A stretch of 64,000 nt of DNA from Palaemon carinicauda (Eukaryota; Arthropoda; Malacostraca; Decapoda; Palaemonidae). The notes under the pieces are model-generated. The model had not been told where the DNA came from, did no database searches, and worked only from the letters and a program-made list of their open reading frames with translations. Positions 41,121-53,500 of the stretch are shown one piece after another (the stretch's first letter is position 1; each line of letters opens with the position of its first letter). The stretch is from NCBI RefSeq assembly GCF_036898095.1, contig NC_090730.1, positions 22,709,666-22,773,665 of the forward strand. Reading direction: 5' to 3'. The position numbers and the translations under genes are program-made.

Positions 41121-43897
41121 TTCGTCAAGACGGCCAAGTTAATAAATTCATAACTCGCGTTACTCCCGCAGTCGCTGATTCTTGTACCAACTATTCTACT
41201 CCTGTGCGGTGACATTACCTTTTCATTGAATATTGTAATCGTCGTCCTTCAAATATTAGTCGCACTTGGTAATGAAGTCATGTAACAGCTGTTACTTTTA
41301 TAACAATTAAAGTCAGTTCTTTTCTCATTGGTGAATATTGCGGAATTATTTCATACATATAACTGTCTAGGCTATAGAGAGGTGGCTAATCTAGTGTATA
41401 AGAGTACTGTGCAACGTTGGCTCATTTGGGCTAATGACAGGTTAGTTAGGAAATCTATTGTGGCAATATTTCCCTCTACATGCTATTAACGTTACAGGAA
41501 AGTTTCCCTGTCTGTAACTATAATAAAACTCATTAACGTAGTTAGACTAATATTTGGCAAAATGCTTTTTATTAATTTTTGTTTTAGTTTGAGATTATTT
41601 CCCACTGCATAGTAATATTTAAATGTCAGCCGATGTCGGATTAAGATTAAGAGCGTTTGTGTCCCTTAGGCTAAGGATGCAGAAAGCCCATTTACTCATG
41701 TCATGTGAGCAAAGCAAGCCATATCATCCTGTCTTTGAAAAAGAATTATTAAGGTATATGCAAGGTAATATCGAGGAGATTTGAGCAATAAACAATAATA
41801 CCAATGATTAGTATAATTGTGATTTTTTATACAGTGCTCTGCAAACTAACCTAACCTTATACAGTACTATGCAGATAACCAGATGGGTGTTAATGTTTGT
41901 TTAGAAATTCATTAATGAGAATATTAGTTTGAGATTTTTGTTTGATAAGGGGGTTGGGTTAGCTGAGGATTGTAAGGAGGGCACTCTTCCCCACCAAACC
42001 CCCAAAGATGCTTTTGGGTGCTGTTGAGAAAACAAGGGAAAACGTAAATTTATTTCTTCAGATGAGTAACAGTTTCGTAAAAATCTAATGACAAACTTAA
42101 AAGTATGCCATTTAATACAATAAAATGTAACAATGCAATTTTCCTACCCTTTGCATAAGCAAGTTTATCATTAGAATTTTGTAAATGATTTTTGTTACCA
42201 GTACATGCTCATGCTTATAAAACTTAACCAGTTAAGACAGTGTTTGCCTATTGTGTCTTATATTTTGTGACCTAATTTTGAGAATGATTGATCTCCACGA
42301 ATACTGCATGGCAATGTACTATAGATGCGTACAGCTGTAGCAACATCACTATAAGCCAGTGATGTCACTGCAATAATTTTGGAGCCATATTCACCACATT
42401 ATAGTAATAGTATTCAATATCAAGGGACATTTTTATTAAACTGAATATTTCTATCCTCCATATGCATTTAAATATCTACTGTATACTATTCTAGCAGCTT
42501 CTGTGTTGTTAGATCCTCATTGCTATAATAAAAAGAAATGACAAGTCACCATGAACTTGTGCTTAGTCAGTGGAACGTGTGCTTATATCAGTAATAAGGC
42601 TATCGCAGACAACTCGATTTGCTGTTTTCTGTTTTTGCCATTCAGTCAAGACGACTGTATTCCAAATTTGTTACATGTGAATTTGCTGGCAGGTGATGTT
42701 TTTATGAATATGCATAGACTACATATCACATTTACTATAGAATAATGAACCTAATTTTTAAACATAAAACTTACCCGCTGGTTATATAAGAATGACTATA
42801 GTCCCCAGACGCCCGGCAGAAATTAAAAAACTCGTAGCAATCGCAGATATGCCAGGTGTACACTAGCGCCCTGGCGGTAGACAGACCAAACTATTCCAAT
42901 CACTTCAGACCTTCCCTGCCGGCTCATGCAGGCACAAGTATTGGAATTCACTCATTATTAACCTGGATTTTTAGCAGTATTTTGATGATTTACTCCCTTT
43001 TTTTTTTGGTTCTAGCATTCGCTTATTTGTTTGTTTGATCTGTGATCACATGTTTATAACTTGAAAGGTAGAATTAGAAAATTTTTCAATCTTTTTTAAA
43101 CATAACGAAAGCTTATGGTGGTATGTAAACATCTCGCCATTGTCTATGACGTCACAGCCATATGACGTAAGCTTAAGTCTGTTTTGCTTTTTTCAAAGAA
43201 GATAAGTGAATACTTTTTTACGGAGTATTTAGTTATAAATTAAGTTATAAATTAAAAGGATTATATTATTTTGAGGAAATTTTTGTCCTTTTAACATGTT
43301 TTCTTTGGATAATCTCCGATCTGTTTTCAAAGAGTAACTAGTGTTCAGTTTGTTTATGCTACGCAGTTTTCAGTCTATCGTCACGATATTACGTTTTCTC
43401 TGGTATCGATTTTTATGAATAGTACATTCTTTTCATAAACTCAAGTTTGTTCCGTAACCGAAATACAAACCACGCTATTTACAAAGGGTATTACTTTTAG
43501 CGTAGCTGAAATGGCGAGCCATTAGAATTTAACGAGGGTGTATTACCCCCGCGCTAGTTAGCGGGGGGGGGGGGTTAGGGGAGTGGTAGCTAGCTACCCC
43601 TCCTCCCCCTCACACACAGGTGAATACTCACTTTCACTTTTGGCTCGGACTGTGACAGACGTCTCTGTCTTGGTCCTCGCTTGGCAGCCATTGTCTGTTT
43701 TGTCTTTACTTAATCGCTTACTTTTCATTTACTCGATATATATGTAAACATGTTTTCATGTTTGTATATATATTTGAGTATAGAAATAAGTAAGTTTCCT
43801 TTTCAGATGTGTGTGTGTAGTGTACGATATCTACGTGGAGGCCTCGGCAGTTAGGCCACCACGGCGTATTTTATGGGTGGCGATCGAGTTTGACTTA

Positions 43898-43903
<6 letters not shown>

Positions 43904-43933
<30 letters not shown>
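43904..43933. repeat. (CT)n microsatellite
   Basis: About 30 bp here. The matching tract in the second unit (53203-53225) is shorter. Confidence 0.9.
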
Positions 43934-43934
<1 letters not shown>

Positions 43935-44954
43935 AGGTTGTTCACCCTTTTACTACGTGTTACTATGCCTTTGTAGCCTAGCTTCCTTTCCGTGTGGGGG
44001 GTTGCTACGCCGTACGTTTGTATCAATTAGTTATGAATCTAATTGTAGTTGTTTTTTGTTTTTCAGCTTGTAGAACGATTCCTTTCGGGGTTTTCGTTCT
44101 TTCTTTAGTGTTCATTCATTTTTAGATTACATAATTACATAGTTACATAATTATAATTGTTATAATTCTGTTTTGGTTACAGCTCTCCTTCCGCGAGTGT
44201 AAGTGGTTGTGAGTGCACGTGCCTGTTGTGTAATTCTTGTTCCTTTCCCTCGGGATTCCTCTTCGGAGCCTTCCCGGGGGAATGAATGTGTACTAATATT
44301 ATTTGTTTTATTTTTTTACAGTTACCGATCTAGTTCGTTTCTGTAATATAGCAACGGTGTGAGCTGTCTGGTTGAGTCCTGGGGATTCGGCTGTTGCTGC
44401 CTCCCCCCTTGTATTTTCGTCAGGGGCGTGTCTCCTTCTACTGGTAGTACTCCCGTGTCGACGGACAGCTCTCCAGTTCATTTTAGAACAGTCAGGAGGC
44501 TTGCCTCCTTGGGCGGATAACTTTCCTTCCGAGGGAAGTTTTTCCTGTCCAGGCTTGAGTTTTTCCCCTTTTGGGGGGTTCTTCTCTTGCCTTTTTTTCG
44601 TGCGACTATGCTCTTGGTGCTGAGCGGTCGCACCTGCAGTTTCGCTCAAGGGGCTGGGCAACTGCAGGAGCTCCTCTTCGGAGGATTGCTCCTTTTAGGT
44701 CACTGGCTGACCAGTCTCTTCCACGAAGTGTTTCTCTTTCGTTCGCGAGAGAGTACACTCATAGATACTCCTCTTCGGAGGTTTCTTCTGTTGCTGTTGC
44801 TGTTGGCCTCCCTCGCCGTAGGCCCATCGTCCGCCTCGTCGTAAGGGCCTCTCATCTCCCTATAAGGGTGCTTGAGGCGCCTTTTTGGATCTCCGTTTGC
44901 AGCCTACAACTCCTTTTTCTCGATCTTCCGCCTTGGTGCAGATGGACAGCAGTC

Positions 44955-45430
44955 TGATCTCGTCTTCCGACGGGCAACGGTCTTCCCGACGGACAACGGT
45001 CTGCCCGACGGACAGCGGTCTTCCGACGGACATCAGTCTCCCGGCGGACAACGATCCCTTCGGGGCAAAGGGTTGCCCCCACGGGGGTTCTTCCCTTGCG
45101 TGTCAGGGTTTCCCTGCGCGCCCTTCTGCTCATCAGCGCTCTCCTGTTCGTCAGCGCTTTCAAGATGATCTTCCCTGCGGTTCCTGTTGGTTCCTGTTAC
45201 GCGCCCTGTACGCCCACGTTCGCCCTCGCGATCTAGAACTTCGGTTCAGGTCGGGGTCAAGGACTCTTCTTCTTTGCGCAGGCTTCCACGCGTAGCCTTC
45301 TGCTCATCAGCGATCATCAGCTCGTCAGCGATCATCAGCTCGCCAGCGATCATCAGCTCGCCAGCGATCATCAGCTCGCCAGCGATCATCAGCCCGCCAG
45401 CGATCATCAGCTCGCCAGCGATCTCCGGAT
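44955..45430 (+). repeat. Two 18-bp-period minisatellites in DIRS-B copy 1
   Basis: 44955-45055 holds degenerate copies of CTTCCGACGGACAACGGT. 45308-45425 holds six copies of GCGATCATCAGCTCGCCA. The 18-bp period keeps one reading frame, so it could have encoded a repetitive Gag segment. Confidence 0.85.
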
Positions 45431-45504
45431 CGCCCACGTGTGTTACAGCCGGCAATCCAACGTTCTCCAACACTTCTGAAGGAACATGGTTCGCCAGCTA
45501 CTAG

Positions 45505-46215
45505 CTCACCTGCGCATGCTGATCGCCATCGCGCGACCCTCAACTACGGATGCTGATCGCCATCGCGCGACCCTCAACTGCGGATGCTGATCGCCATCGC
45601 GCGACCCTCAACTGCGGATGCTGATCGCCATCGCGCGACCCTCAACTGCGGATGCTGATCGCCATTGCGCGACCCTCAACTGCGGATGCTGATCGCCATC
45701 GCGCGACCCTCAACTGCGGATGCTGATCGCCATCGCGCGACCCTCAACTGCGGATGCTGATCGCCATCGCGCGACCCTCAACTGCGGATGCTGATCGCCA
45801 TCGCGCGACCCTCAACAGCGGATGCTGATCGCCATCGCGCGACCCTCACCTGCGGATGCTGATCGCCATCGCGCGACCCTCACCTGCGGATGCTGATCGC
45901 CATCGCGCGACCCTCAACGGCGGATGCTGATCGCCATCGCACGACCCTCAACTACGGATGCTGATCGCCATCGCGCGACCGCACACCTGCGGATGCTGAT
46001 CACCATCGCACAACCCTGCGCATGCTGATCACCATCGCGCGACCCTCAACTGCGTATGCTGTTCGCCATCACGCGATCGCCCACCTGCAGATGCTGTTCG
46101 CCACCGCGCGACCGCCAACCTGCACATGCTGATCACCATCGCGCGACCCTGGCATGCTGATCACCATCACGCGACCCTGCGCATACTGATCACCATCGCG
46201 CGACCCTGCGCATGC
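45505..46215 (+). repeat. 34-bp minisatellite, about 20 units, DIRS-B copy 1
   Basis: The unit contains GGATGCTGATCGCCATCGCG and CGACCCTCAACTG. Start-to-start spacing is 34 (for example 45548 and 45582). The last units are more diverged. 34 is not a multiple of three, so the frame rotates. Confidence 0.92.
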
Positions 46216-46477
46216 TAATCACTGCTCGCGATCGCTCACAACGCACGATCGCTCACCTGCGCATACTGCTCGACCATCACGTCGGCATAACACAACGCGC
46301 CATCGCCAACCTGCGCGTTAGCGCTCACCAGCTCACCACCGATCGCTTGTTGATCCATATCGCCAGCGGTCCTCCTCGCCCACGCGGCAGCGCGTTTCCT
46401 CGCCATCGCGCTAACGCTTGCGTTCGCCGCCTCGGACTCGCTCTCATCCACCTGCCCAACCTCACGACCGCTCGCCT

Positions 46478-46690
46478 GCGCGCCCGCGCGACCGCTCGCC
46501 CGTGCAACCGCGCGACCGCTCGCCCGTGCAACCGCGCGACCGCTCGCCCGTGCAACCGCGCGACCGCTCGCCCGTGCAACCGCGCGACCGCTCGCCCGTG
46601 CAACCGCGCGACCGCTCGCCCGTGCAACCGCGCGACCGCTCGCCCGTGCAACCGCGCGACCGCTCGCCCGTGCAACCGCGTGCGACCACT
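46478..46690 (+). repeat. 24-bp minisatellite, 8 units, DIRS-B copy 1
   Basis: Unit CCGTGCAACCGCGCGACCGC plus TCGC, near-perfect. The second 9.3-kb unit has seven. Long frames through it on both strands are repeat artefacts or a relict repetitive Gag. Confidence 0.92.
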
Positions 46691-47979
46691 CGCCTGCACG
46701 TCTACGCTCATGCTCTCCAATGTTCGCCCACGCGCGAACCAACGGTTTTTTTCCATCGCGCAGACGGATGGTGTTCCGTCGCGCGAACCTACAGTGTTTC
46801 TTCGCACAAATGTCGGCTTATTTCTTGCAGTATCCATTGCTCGTCTATGGGTTATCGCTCGCCGACCACCAGGAATTCCCCCGTCGCGCAAGCTCCAGGG
46901 CAATTGCGACCACGATTCCCAATGGGGTTTTCGCAGCATGACCAGCCTGGCGAGTTCTTCTGGAGCGTATTTCCAGAACACTGTTTCACCCCGTAAACAC
47001 AGAGCATGGCACTTGCAAGAATAGGAGAAACTTAAGGGAGATCTGAGCAACACTCCTCTATTCCTGAACCTGGGTTAGCCCTTCCCCGTCATTCCCTGGA
47101 AGGATTTTTGGCGGGGGGGGCTTTCCGTTCGAGATTTCTCCATCGGACAAGGGGTGACTGCTTACCTCTTCCTCTGGGAGCTTACCAGGTTCTTTCCCTC
47201 CTCGGTTACGGCCCGAGGTTTGGTTCAAGGAAGCTACAGGAAGATCAAGGATACTTTCCTCCTCTCGAGCTCAGGCACCTTGGCCTTTCGTCGTTATGTA
47301 TCTAATTTGCGGACAAGCTCGATGTTGTACCATCTGGAAGCGCTGACTGAGGGCTTCCTTCGGGTGTCTCATCTGTGGAGGTCGACGACCTCAGACACCC
47401 TTCCATCCTTGAGAAGAGTTTGTTTGTGCCCAAGGACAGAGACTTAGACAGCTGCTGTGCGGAGTAAATCGACTTCCGGTTTCACTCCTCCAAGGCGCTT
47501 TCTTCCAGACTCTGCAGGGTTCCAGCGCCCTTTTCTTTCAACCACGTCGGCCTAAGTTATCGGCTACGACAACTGGGACAAGGTGTCCAATTGCAGTTTC
47601 CTCCTGTCAGGAACAGATGGCACGGGAGACTCCCCCGGGGGGGCATAGTCCTAAAAGGAGTTCACGAACTCTAGGATTGCAGGTTTTTCGCTGGGAGGAT
47701 GCTTAAGGTTACTCATCCGAATGACAGCTTCCCGATGCCCATTCCCGCACAATCTCTGTGAGTAGCCAAGGATATCGCGCCTGCCGTCTCTGTCAGCGAA
47801 TTCAGTGTCTCTGAACCTCTATGCCATAGCGTCAGCAGAGTTGCCCGGTTGGGCAGAATGATCCATACCTTAGGCGAAGGTCTTCCTTAGGATCATCGAC
47901 GGCTTCACCCCCGGCCCGCTCAGTCGATCCTTTCTTGTAAGGAAGGATCTGAGAGGGGATGTCCATAGTCGACCTCTCA

Positions 47980-49600
47980 GCCCCGATCAAGTTTGTCGAA
48001 CAAACTTCGGCCAGCGTAGACCAGCAGAATCGATCAGACTGGTAACGAGGCGACAGGACTCCTTAAACCCTGGATCGGAAGGACGGGTACTTTCAGTTTC
48101 CATTCCATCCATCTTCCAGGGTGCTCGTCGAATTCAGCCTAGACTGCAAGTATTCCTGCTTATGATGCAGTGTGGCTATCCCGCCGTGGCATAGCAGGTT
48201 TGTTTCCCCAGAGAACTCTCCCTGCCTTCCTCTTGGCCGCTCAGGTGCAGGCTTCCGCCTCCTCTGCTGTTTGGAGGGCTGGTCAACTCCGGTAGGCTCA
48301 GGTTTCGACCTTCTTCAGCGCCGGGACAAGCTCCCGGATGCTTACCATGAGTGTGGGCTCATGGTATTTTGCTTAGAGCCTTCTCTTCCTCTGCCTCAAC
48401 ATCTGGAGTATCTGGCCATGATATTGAGTCAACCGCCTTACCACATTGGAAACCTCGCTTCTCGTCCGTCCAGCGAGGTTAAGCAACGTCGGTACTTGGA
48501 TGGGTGACCACCTGGGGACGCCAGATTCTGTTACCACATCCTCCGAGCCTTCCTTTCGGTTGACTGTGGCAAGACTGAAGAGAGTCACAGTACCTGTTCT
48601 CAGTCAAGCAGAGCTTTCAGCCCTACCTTGGAACGTTTCCTAGTTCTTCTTTCCTCATTGACCCGTCTATAGTCCGAACGGTCGCCTCAGGATAAGTTCC
48701 ATGTGGGGCGATCCAAGTTCCGGTGGCTTCAGGCAATGTTTAACCGGACTCCCTGGCCCTATGGGACCAGTGGAACTATTAGACCTGCAATGGGTGTTGA
48801 CTTATGGAGCCTCTTGATGGTAGTGGATATTCTCGTCCTTTCCCCACATTCTTGATGCGGTTCTCGGACTCATCAAAGGAAAGGGGGGGGGGGCATGTTC
48901 CGGTCCAGGCCTATGGTCAAGACCTGAAGGATACCTCTCCATCATTCAGGCAGGCTTAGGGGCCTTAGTCTGGCCCCTCTTCAGATCCTACAGCTCCTGC
49001 CGAGTCGCCCCGTTGCGCGTCGACTTCATTCTAACCAGCAGGGGACGCATTTTCACACCTTCACATCTTGCAGTAGAGATACCGGGATGATTGAGATTCT
49101 CTCAATACCACCATCGGCTCTCTCATTCCAGGCAGGGGAATGTTTCTCTCAGACTATCCGAGCAGAGCCTCATAGAGAGAGTGTACCTAGGGGTCTTTGA
49201 CCTTGGGTAACCAGCAAGTGCTGGTCTGGGGGACCTGATCGTGACAGCTTGGAACCTCAAGCTTCCGCTAGTCTTCCCCCCAGTCTCAGACCCCGAGACT
49301 CTGGCAAGATGCATTCCGGTGATGGTGGGACAACTTCGACGCCTGCGTCTTCCCTCCTTTTTGTCTGCGGACAATGGGCCTCAACAAGACCAGGTTGTCT
49401 GTCAACCTTTCAATGGGAGAGCTCCACTGGGACTATGCGCAGAACGGTTTCTGGACCCTCTGCTTCCCCTGACGGAACTCCCGGGGGAGAGCTTCTCCCA
49501 CGGCGCAGACTACTCAAGCAACCACACTGCGACATCTCCCCCGAACCGGGGCGTCGCTTCGGCTTCATGCCTGGAGACACTACGCTTCCTCCTCTAGAAG
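47980..49600 (+). pseudogene. DIRS-B copy 1 RT/RNase H remnant
   Basis: Pieces in shifting frames match a DIRS RT. TLDRKDGYFQFPFHPSSR (about 48067-48120) corresponds to motif A. LLQRRDKLPDAYHECG followed by HLEYLAMIL (about 48315-48425) matches the region after the catalytic motif. After a 5S-like insertion come EPSFRLTVARLKR and, further on, LKLPLVFPPVSDPETLAR (about 49255-49308), equivalent to the post-RNase H block of DIRS elements. Many stops and frameshifts. The catalytic YxDD is not recognisable. Confidence 0.72.
48436..48538 (+). ncRNA. 5S rRNA-derived fragment inside DIRS-B copy 1 RT
   Basis: CTTCTCGTCCG, GAGGTTAAGCAACGTCG and GTACTTGGATGGGTGACC follow 5S rRNA from about nucleotide 10 to the 3' end. 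The roughly 10 nt between GTCG and GTACTTGG are missing; in 5S genes these hold the intermediate promoter element. TTACCACA occurs at both edges (48438-48445, 48531-48538). A pseudogene or 5S-derived SINE piece, not a functional 5S gene. Confidence 0.78.
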
Positions 49601-50329
49601 AGACAACCTGCTACAGTCGCGGTACGGAGGTCGCGTCATCTGCGATAGTCATCCACAGGGGTCTCCCAGGCAAAGTGAAGAGTCTAAGGTGGTTGGTGCC
49701 GTGGGAGATATACCTCTTCCCTTGAGGCCTCTTCTCCAGCAATAACGGTCTTATTGCCTTTCGGCGGGAGGAAGCTCCTTTCCGCTCTCGGCAATGAAGC
49801 CTGTCGCTCAGCCTTTCCCTGACCTTCAGGCTTAAAGGAATAACTTTTTCCTGCCCGCTGGATCTATCCTCGCTCATGCGAAGCTACGATCGTCCCTGCC
49901 CTAGTCGGAGGAAGACCTCCAACTTGGAGCATGGCTCGGACTTTTAGTCCTTTAAGAGATCTTCTCAAGACCCTTTTACGACAGGCCTCGGATTGTATTC
50001 CGCCTTGGGTCTTCTGCTCACTCTGGCCACGGCCAGTGTGTAAGCAATCTTCTTGGTCTCTTACTACTCCCCCCCCCTTTCTAAGGAAGAGGGGAAGGCA
50101 ACATTCAGGCTCGCTCCTGAGTTGTTGGCTAGACTCAGAATCTGAGGGTCCCGGCCCTTCGGTCCGATTCATTCAAGATTTCGAGTCTCCATTCTGTGTC
50201 TGATGTCCCAAGACCTTCTCTTTCTTGCCAGTAAGGAATCGAGAGGTTAGCGCTGGGAACAGCTGCAGTTTGTCCTTAGTTGCAGCCGATTTGGGAACAC
50301 AAGGAGGACATGGGGGGAGAGTCTCCAGT

Positions 50330-50590
50330 ATACCTCTTCAGCCCGGACTCAAGGACATTCATCTCGACCTGTCTTCAGACCCTCCCCCGTCACGTCGCCC
50401 TACAGCACGATGTTGGATACATCGCAACGTCCCTCGCCTTCGAGTAATACTACTCTGTGACGCAGGTGCTACAAGCTGGAGTCTGGAAGCGTCTGATGAC
50501 CTTCGCAGCCCGCTTCCTGCAGGGCGTGACCCACAGGAGTCTCGATACGTTTTCTATCGCTCTGTGGTGGCTACACAACAGCTGGTCTAA
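50330..50590 (+). pseudogene. DIRS-B copy 1 tyrosine recombinase C-terminal remnant
   Basis: The translation YIATSLAFE, VLQAGVWKRLMTFAARFL and GVTHRSLDTFSI matches the C-terminal signature of DIRS recombinases. The expected H-x-x-R reads H-D-V-G, the nucleophilic tyrosine position reads F, and a stop lies after SLAFE. By sequence it is inactive. Confidence 0.65.
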
Positions 50591-53500
50591 TCTCAGGCTC
50601 CTTTTTGGACAGGTAGCAGAAGGTTGAGGGCATTGTTATCAGGTTTTAGTCTGCATGCACGAAAGAAGTAGGTCTGGCTATAGAGAGGTGGCTAATCTAA
50701 TGTATAAGAGTACTGTGCAACGTTGGCTCATTTGGGCTAATGACAGGTTAGTTAGGAAATCTATTGTGGCAATATTTCCCTCTACATGCTATTAACGTTA
50801 CAGGAAAGTTTCCCTGTCTGTAACTATAATAAAACTCATTAACGTAGTTAGACTAATATTTGGCAAAATGCTTTTTATTAATTTTTGTTTTAGTTTGAGA
50901 TTATTTCCCACTGCATAGTAATATTTAAATGTCAGCCGATGTCGGATTAAGATTAAGAGCGTTTGTGTCCCTTAGGCTAAGGATGCAGAAAGCCCATTTA
51001 CTCATGTCATGTGAGCAAAGCAAGCCATATCATCCTGTCTTTGAAAAAGAATTATTAAGGTATATGCAAGGTAATATCGAGGAGATTTGAGCAATAAACA
51101 ATAATACCAATGATTAGTATAATTGTGATTTTTTATACAGTGCTCTGCAAACTAACCTAACCTTATACAGTACTATGCAGATAACCAGATGGGTGTTAAT
51201 GTTTGTTTAGAAATTCATTAATGAGAATATTAGTTTGAGATTTTTGTTTGATAAGGGGGTTGGGTTAGCTGAGGATTGTAAGGAGGGCACTCTTCCCCAC
51301 CAAACCCCCAAAGATGCTTTTGGGTGCTGTTGAGAAAACAAGGGAAAACGTAAATTTATTTCTTCAGATGAGTAACAGTTTCGTAAAAATCTAATGACAA
51401 ACTTAAAAGTATGCCATTTAATACAATAAAATGTAACAATGCAATTTTCCTACCCTTTGCATAAGCAAGTTTATCATTAGAATTTTGTAAATGATTTTTG
51501 TTACCAGTACATGCTCATGCTTATAAAACTTAACCAGTTAAGACAGTGTTTGCCTATTGTGTCTTATATTTTGTGACCTAATTTTGAGAATGATTGATCT
51601 CCACGAATACTGCATGGCAATGTACTATAGATGCGTACAGCTGTAGCAACATCACTATAAGCCAGTGATGTCACTGCAATAATTTTGGAGCCATATTCAC
51701 CACATTATAGTAATAGTATTCAATATCAAGGGACATTTTTATTAAACTGAATATTTCTATCCTCCATATGCATTTAAATATCTACTGTATACTATTCTAG
51801 CAGCTTCTGTGTTGTTAGATCCTCATTGCTATAATAAAAAGAAATGACAAGTCACCATGAACTTGTGCTTAGTCAGTGGAACGTGTGCTTATATCAGTAA
51901 TAAGGCTATCGCAGACAACTCGATTTGCTGTTTTCTGTTTTTGCCATTCAGTCAAGACGACTGTATTCCAAATTTGTTACATGTGAATTTGCTGGCAGGT
52001 GATGTTTTTATGAATATGCATAGACTACATATCACATTTACTATAGAATAATGAACCTAATTTTTAAACATAAAACTTACCCGCTGGTTATATAAGAATG
52101 ACTATAGTCCCCAGACGCCCGGCAGAAATTAAAAAACTCGTAGCAATCGCAGATATGCCAGGTGTACACTAGCGCCCTGGCGGTAGACAGACCAAACTAT
52201 TCCAATCACTTCAGACCTTCCCTGCCGGCTCATGCAGGCACAAGTATTGGAATTCACTCATTATTAACCTGGATTTTTAGCAGTATTTTGATGATTTACT
52301 CCCTTTTTTTTTTTGGTTCTAGCATTCGCTTATTTGTTTGTTTGATCTGTGATCACATGTTTATAACTTGAAAGGTAGAATTAGAAAATTTTTCAATCTT
52401 TTTTAAACATAACGAAAGCTTATGGTGGTATGTAAACATCTCGCCATTGTCTATGACGTCACAGCCATATGACGTAAGCTTAAGCTGTTTTGCTTTTTTC
52501 AAAGAAGATAAGTGAATACTTTTTTACGGAGTATTTAGTTATAAATTAAGTTATAAATTAAAAGGATTATATTATTTTGAGGAAATTTTTGTCCTTTTAA
52601 CATGTTTTCTTTGGATAATCTCCGATCTGTTTTCAAAGAGTAACTAGTGTTCAGTTTGTTTATGCTACGCAGTTTTCAGTCTATCGTCACGATATTACGT
52701 TTTCTCTGGTATCGATTTTTGTGAATAGTACATTCTTTTCATAAACTCAAGTTTGTTCCGTAACCGAAATACAAATCACGCTATTTACAAAGGGTATTAC
52801 TTTTAGCGTAGCTGAAATGGCGAGCCATTAGAATTTAACGAGGGTGTATTACCCCCGCGCTAGTTAGCGGGGGGGTTAGGGGAGTGGTAGCTAGCTACCC
52901 CTCCTCCCCCTCACACACAGGTGAATACTCACTTTCACTTTTGGCTCGGACTGTGACAGACGTCTCTGTCTTGGTCCTCGCTTGGCAGCCATTGTCTGTT
53001 TTGTCTTTACTTAATCGCTTACTTTTCATTTACTCGATATATATGTAAACATGTTTTCATGTTTGTATATATATTTGAGTATAGAAATAAGTAAGTTTCC
53101 TTTTCAGATGTGTGTGTGTAGTGTACGATATCTACGTGGAGGCCTCGGCAGTTAGGCCACCACGGCGTATTTTATGGGTGGCGATCGAGTTTGACTTATG
53201 TCTTTCTCTCTCTCTCTCTCTCTCTTGAGGTCGTTCACCCTTTTACTACGTGTTACTATGCCCTTGTAGCCTAGCTTCCTTTCCGTGTGGGGGGTTGCTA
53301 CGCCGTACGTTTGTATCAATTAGTTATGAATCTAATTGTAGTTGTTTTTTGTTTTTCAGCTTATAGAACGATTCCTTTCGGGGTTTTCGTTCTTTCTTTA
53401 GTGTTCATTCATTTTTAAATTACATAATTACATAGTTGCATAATTATAATTGTTATAATTCTGTTTTGGTTACAGAGCTCTCCTTCCGCGAGTGTAAGTG

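Larger units (their letters stand above)
41370..50675 (+). repeat. 9.3-kb tandem duplication, unit 1
   Basis: Begins GGCTATAGAGAGGTGGCTAA. The same sequence starts again at 50676, 9306 bp later, in the same orientation. Units are nearly identical apart from scattered substitutions and minisatellite length changes. Bases 41370-43445 are non-coding. Bases 43446-50675 are a DIRS-B element cut off before its right terminus. Confidence 0.93.
43446..50675 (+). mobile_element. Decayed DIRS-type retrotransposon DIRS-B, copy 1 (right end missing)
   Basis: Left terminus TTTGTTCCGTAACCGAAATA at 43446. Plus-strand remnants appear in DIRS order: a gag-like region with minisatellites (44300-46700), RT/RNase H (about 47980-49600) and tyrosine recombinase (about 50330-50590). 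The copy stops at the duplication junction (50675) without the inverted right terminus that copy 2 has at 60287-60333. Unrelated in sequence to DIRS-A. Confidence 0.8.

Noticed and set aside
42551..42745. Small 64-codon frame duplicated at 51857
   Set aside because: It is conserved only because the whole 9.3-kb unit is duplicated. There is no recognisable domain and no codon-level evidence.
44308..44661. 117-codon minus-strand frame duplicated at 53603
   Set aside because: It is antisense to the DIRS-B gag region and low in complexity. It is preserved only by the recent duplication.
45505..46215. Regular 34-bp repeats that could suggest a CRISPR array
   Set aside because: The units are contiguous with no unique spacers, and the surrounding DNA is eukaryotic retrotransposon. 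It is a minisatellite.
46212..47053. Long frames on both strands (up to 270 codons) over the 24-bp array
   Set aside because: They arise from a GC-rich 24-bp repeat that is open in several frames at once. There is no domain, and the array lies inside a decayed DIRS-B element.
48436..48538. Functional 5S rRNA gene
   Set aside because: The intermediate promoter region is deleted, the first bases are missing, and the fragment lies inside a decayed RT.
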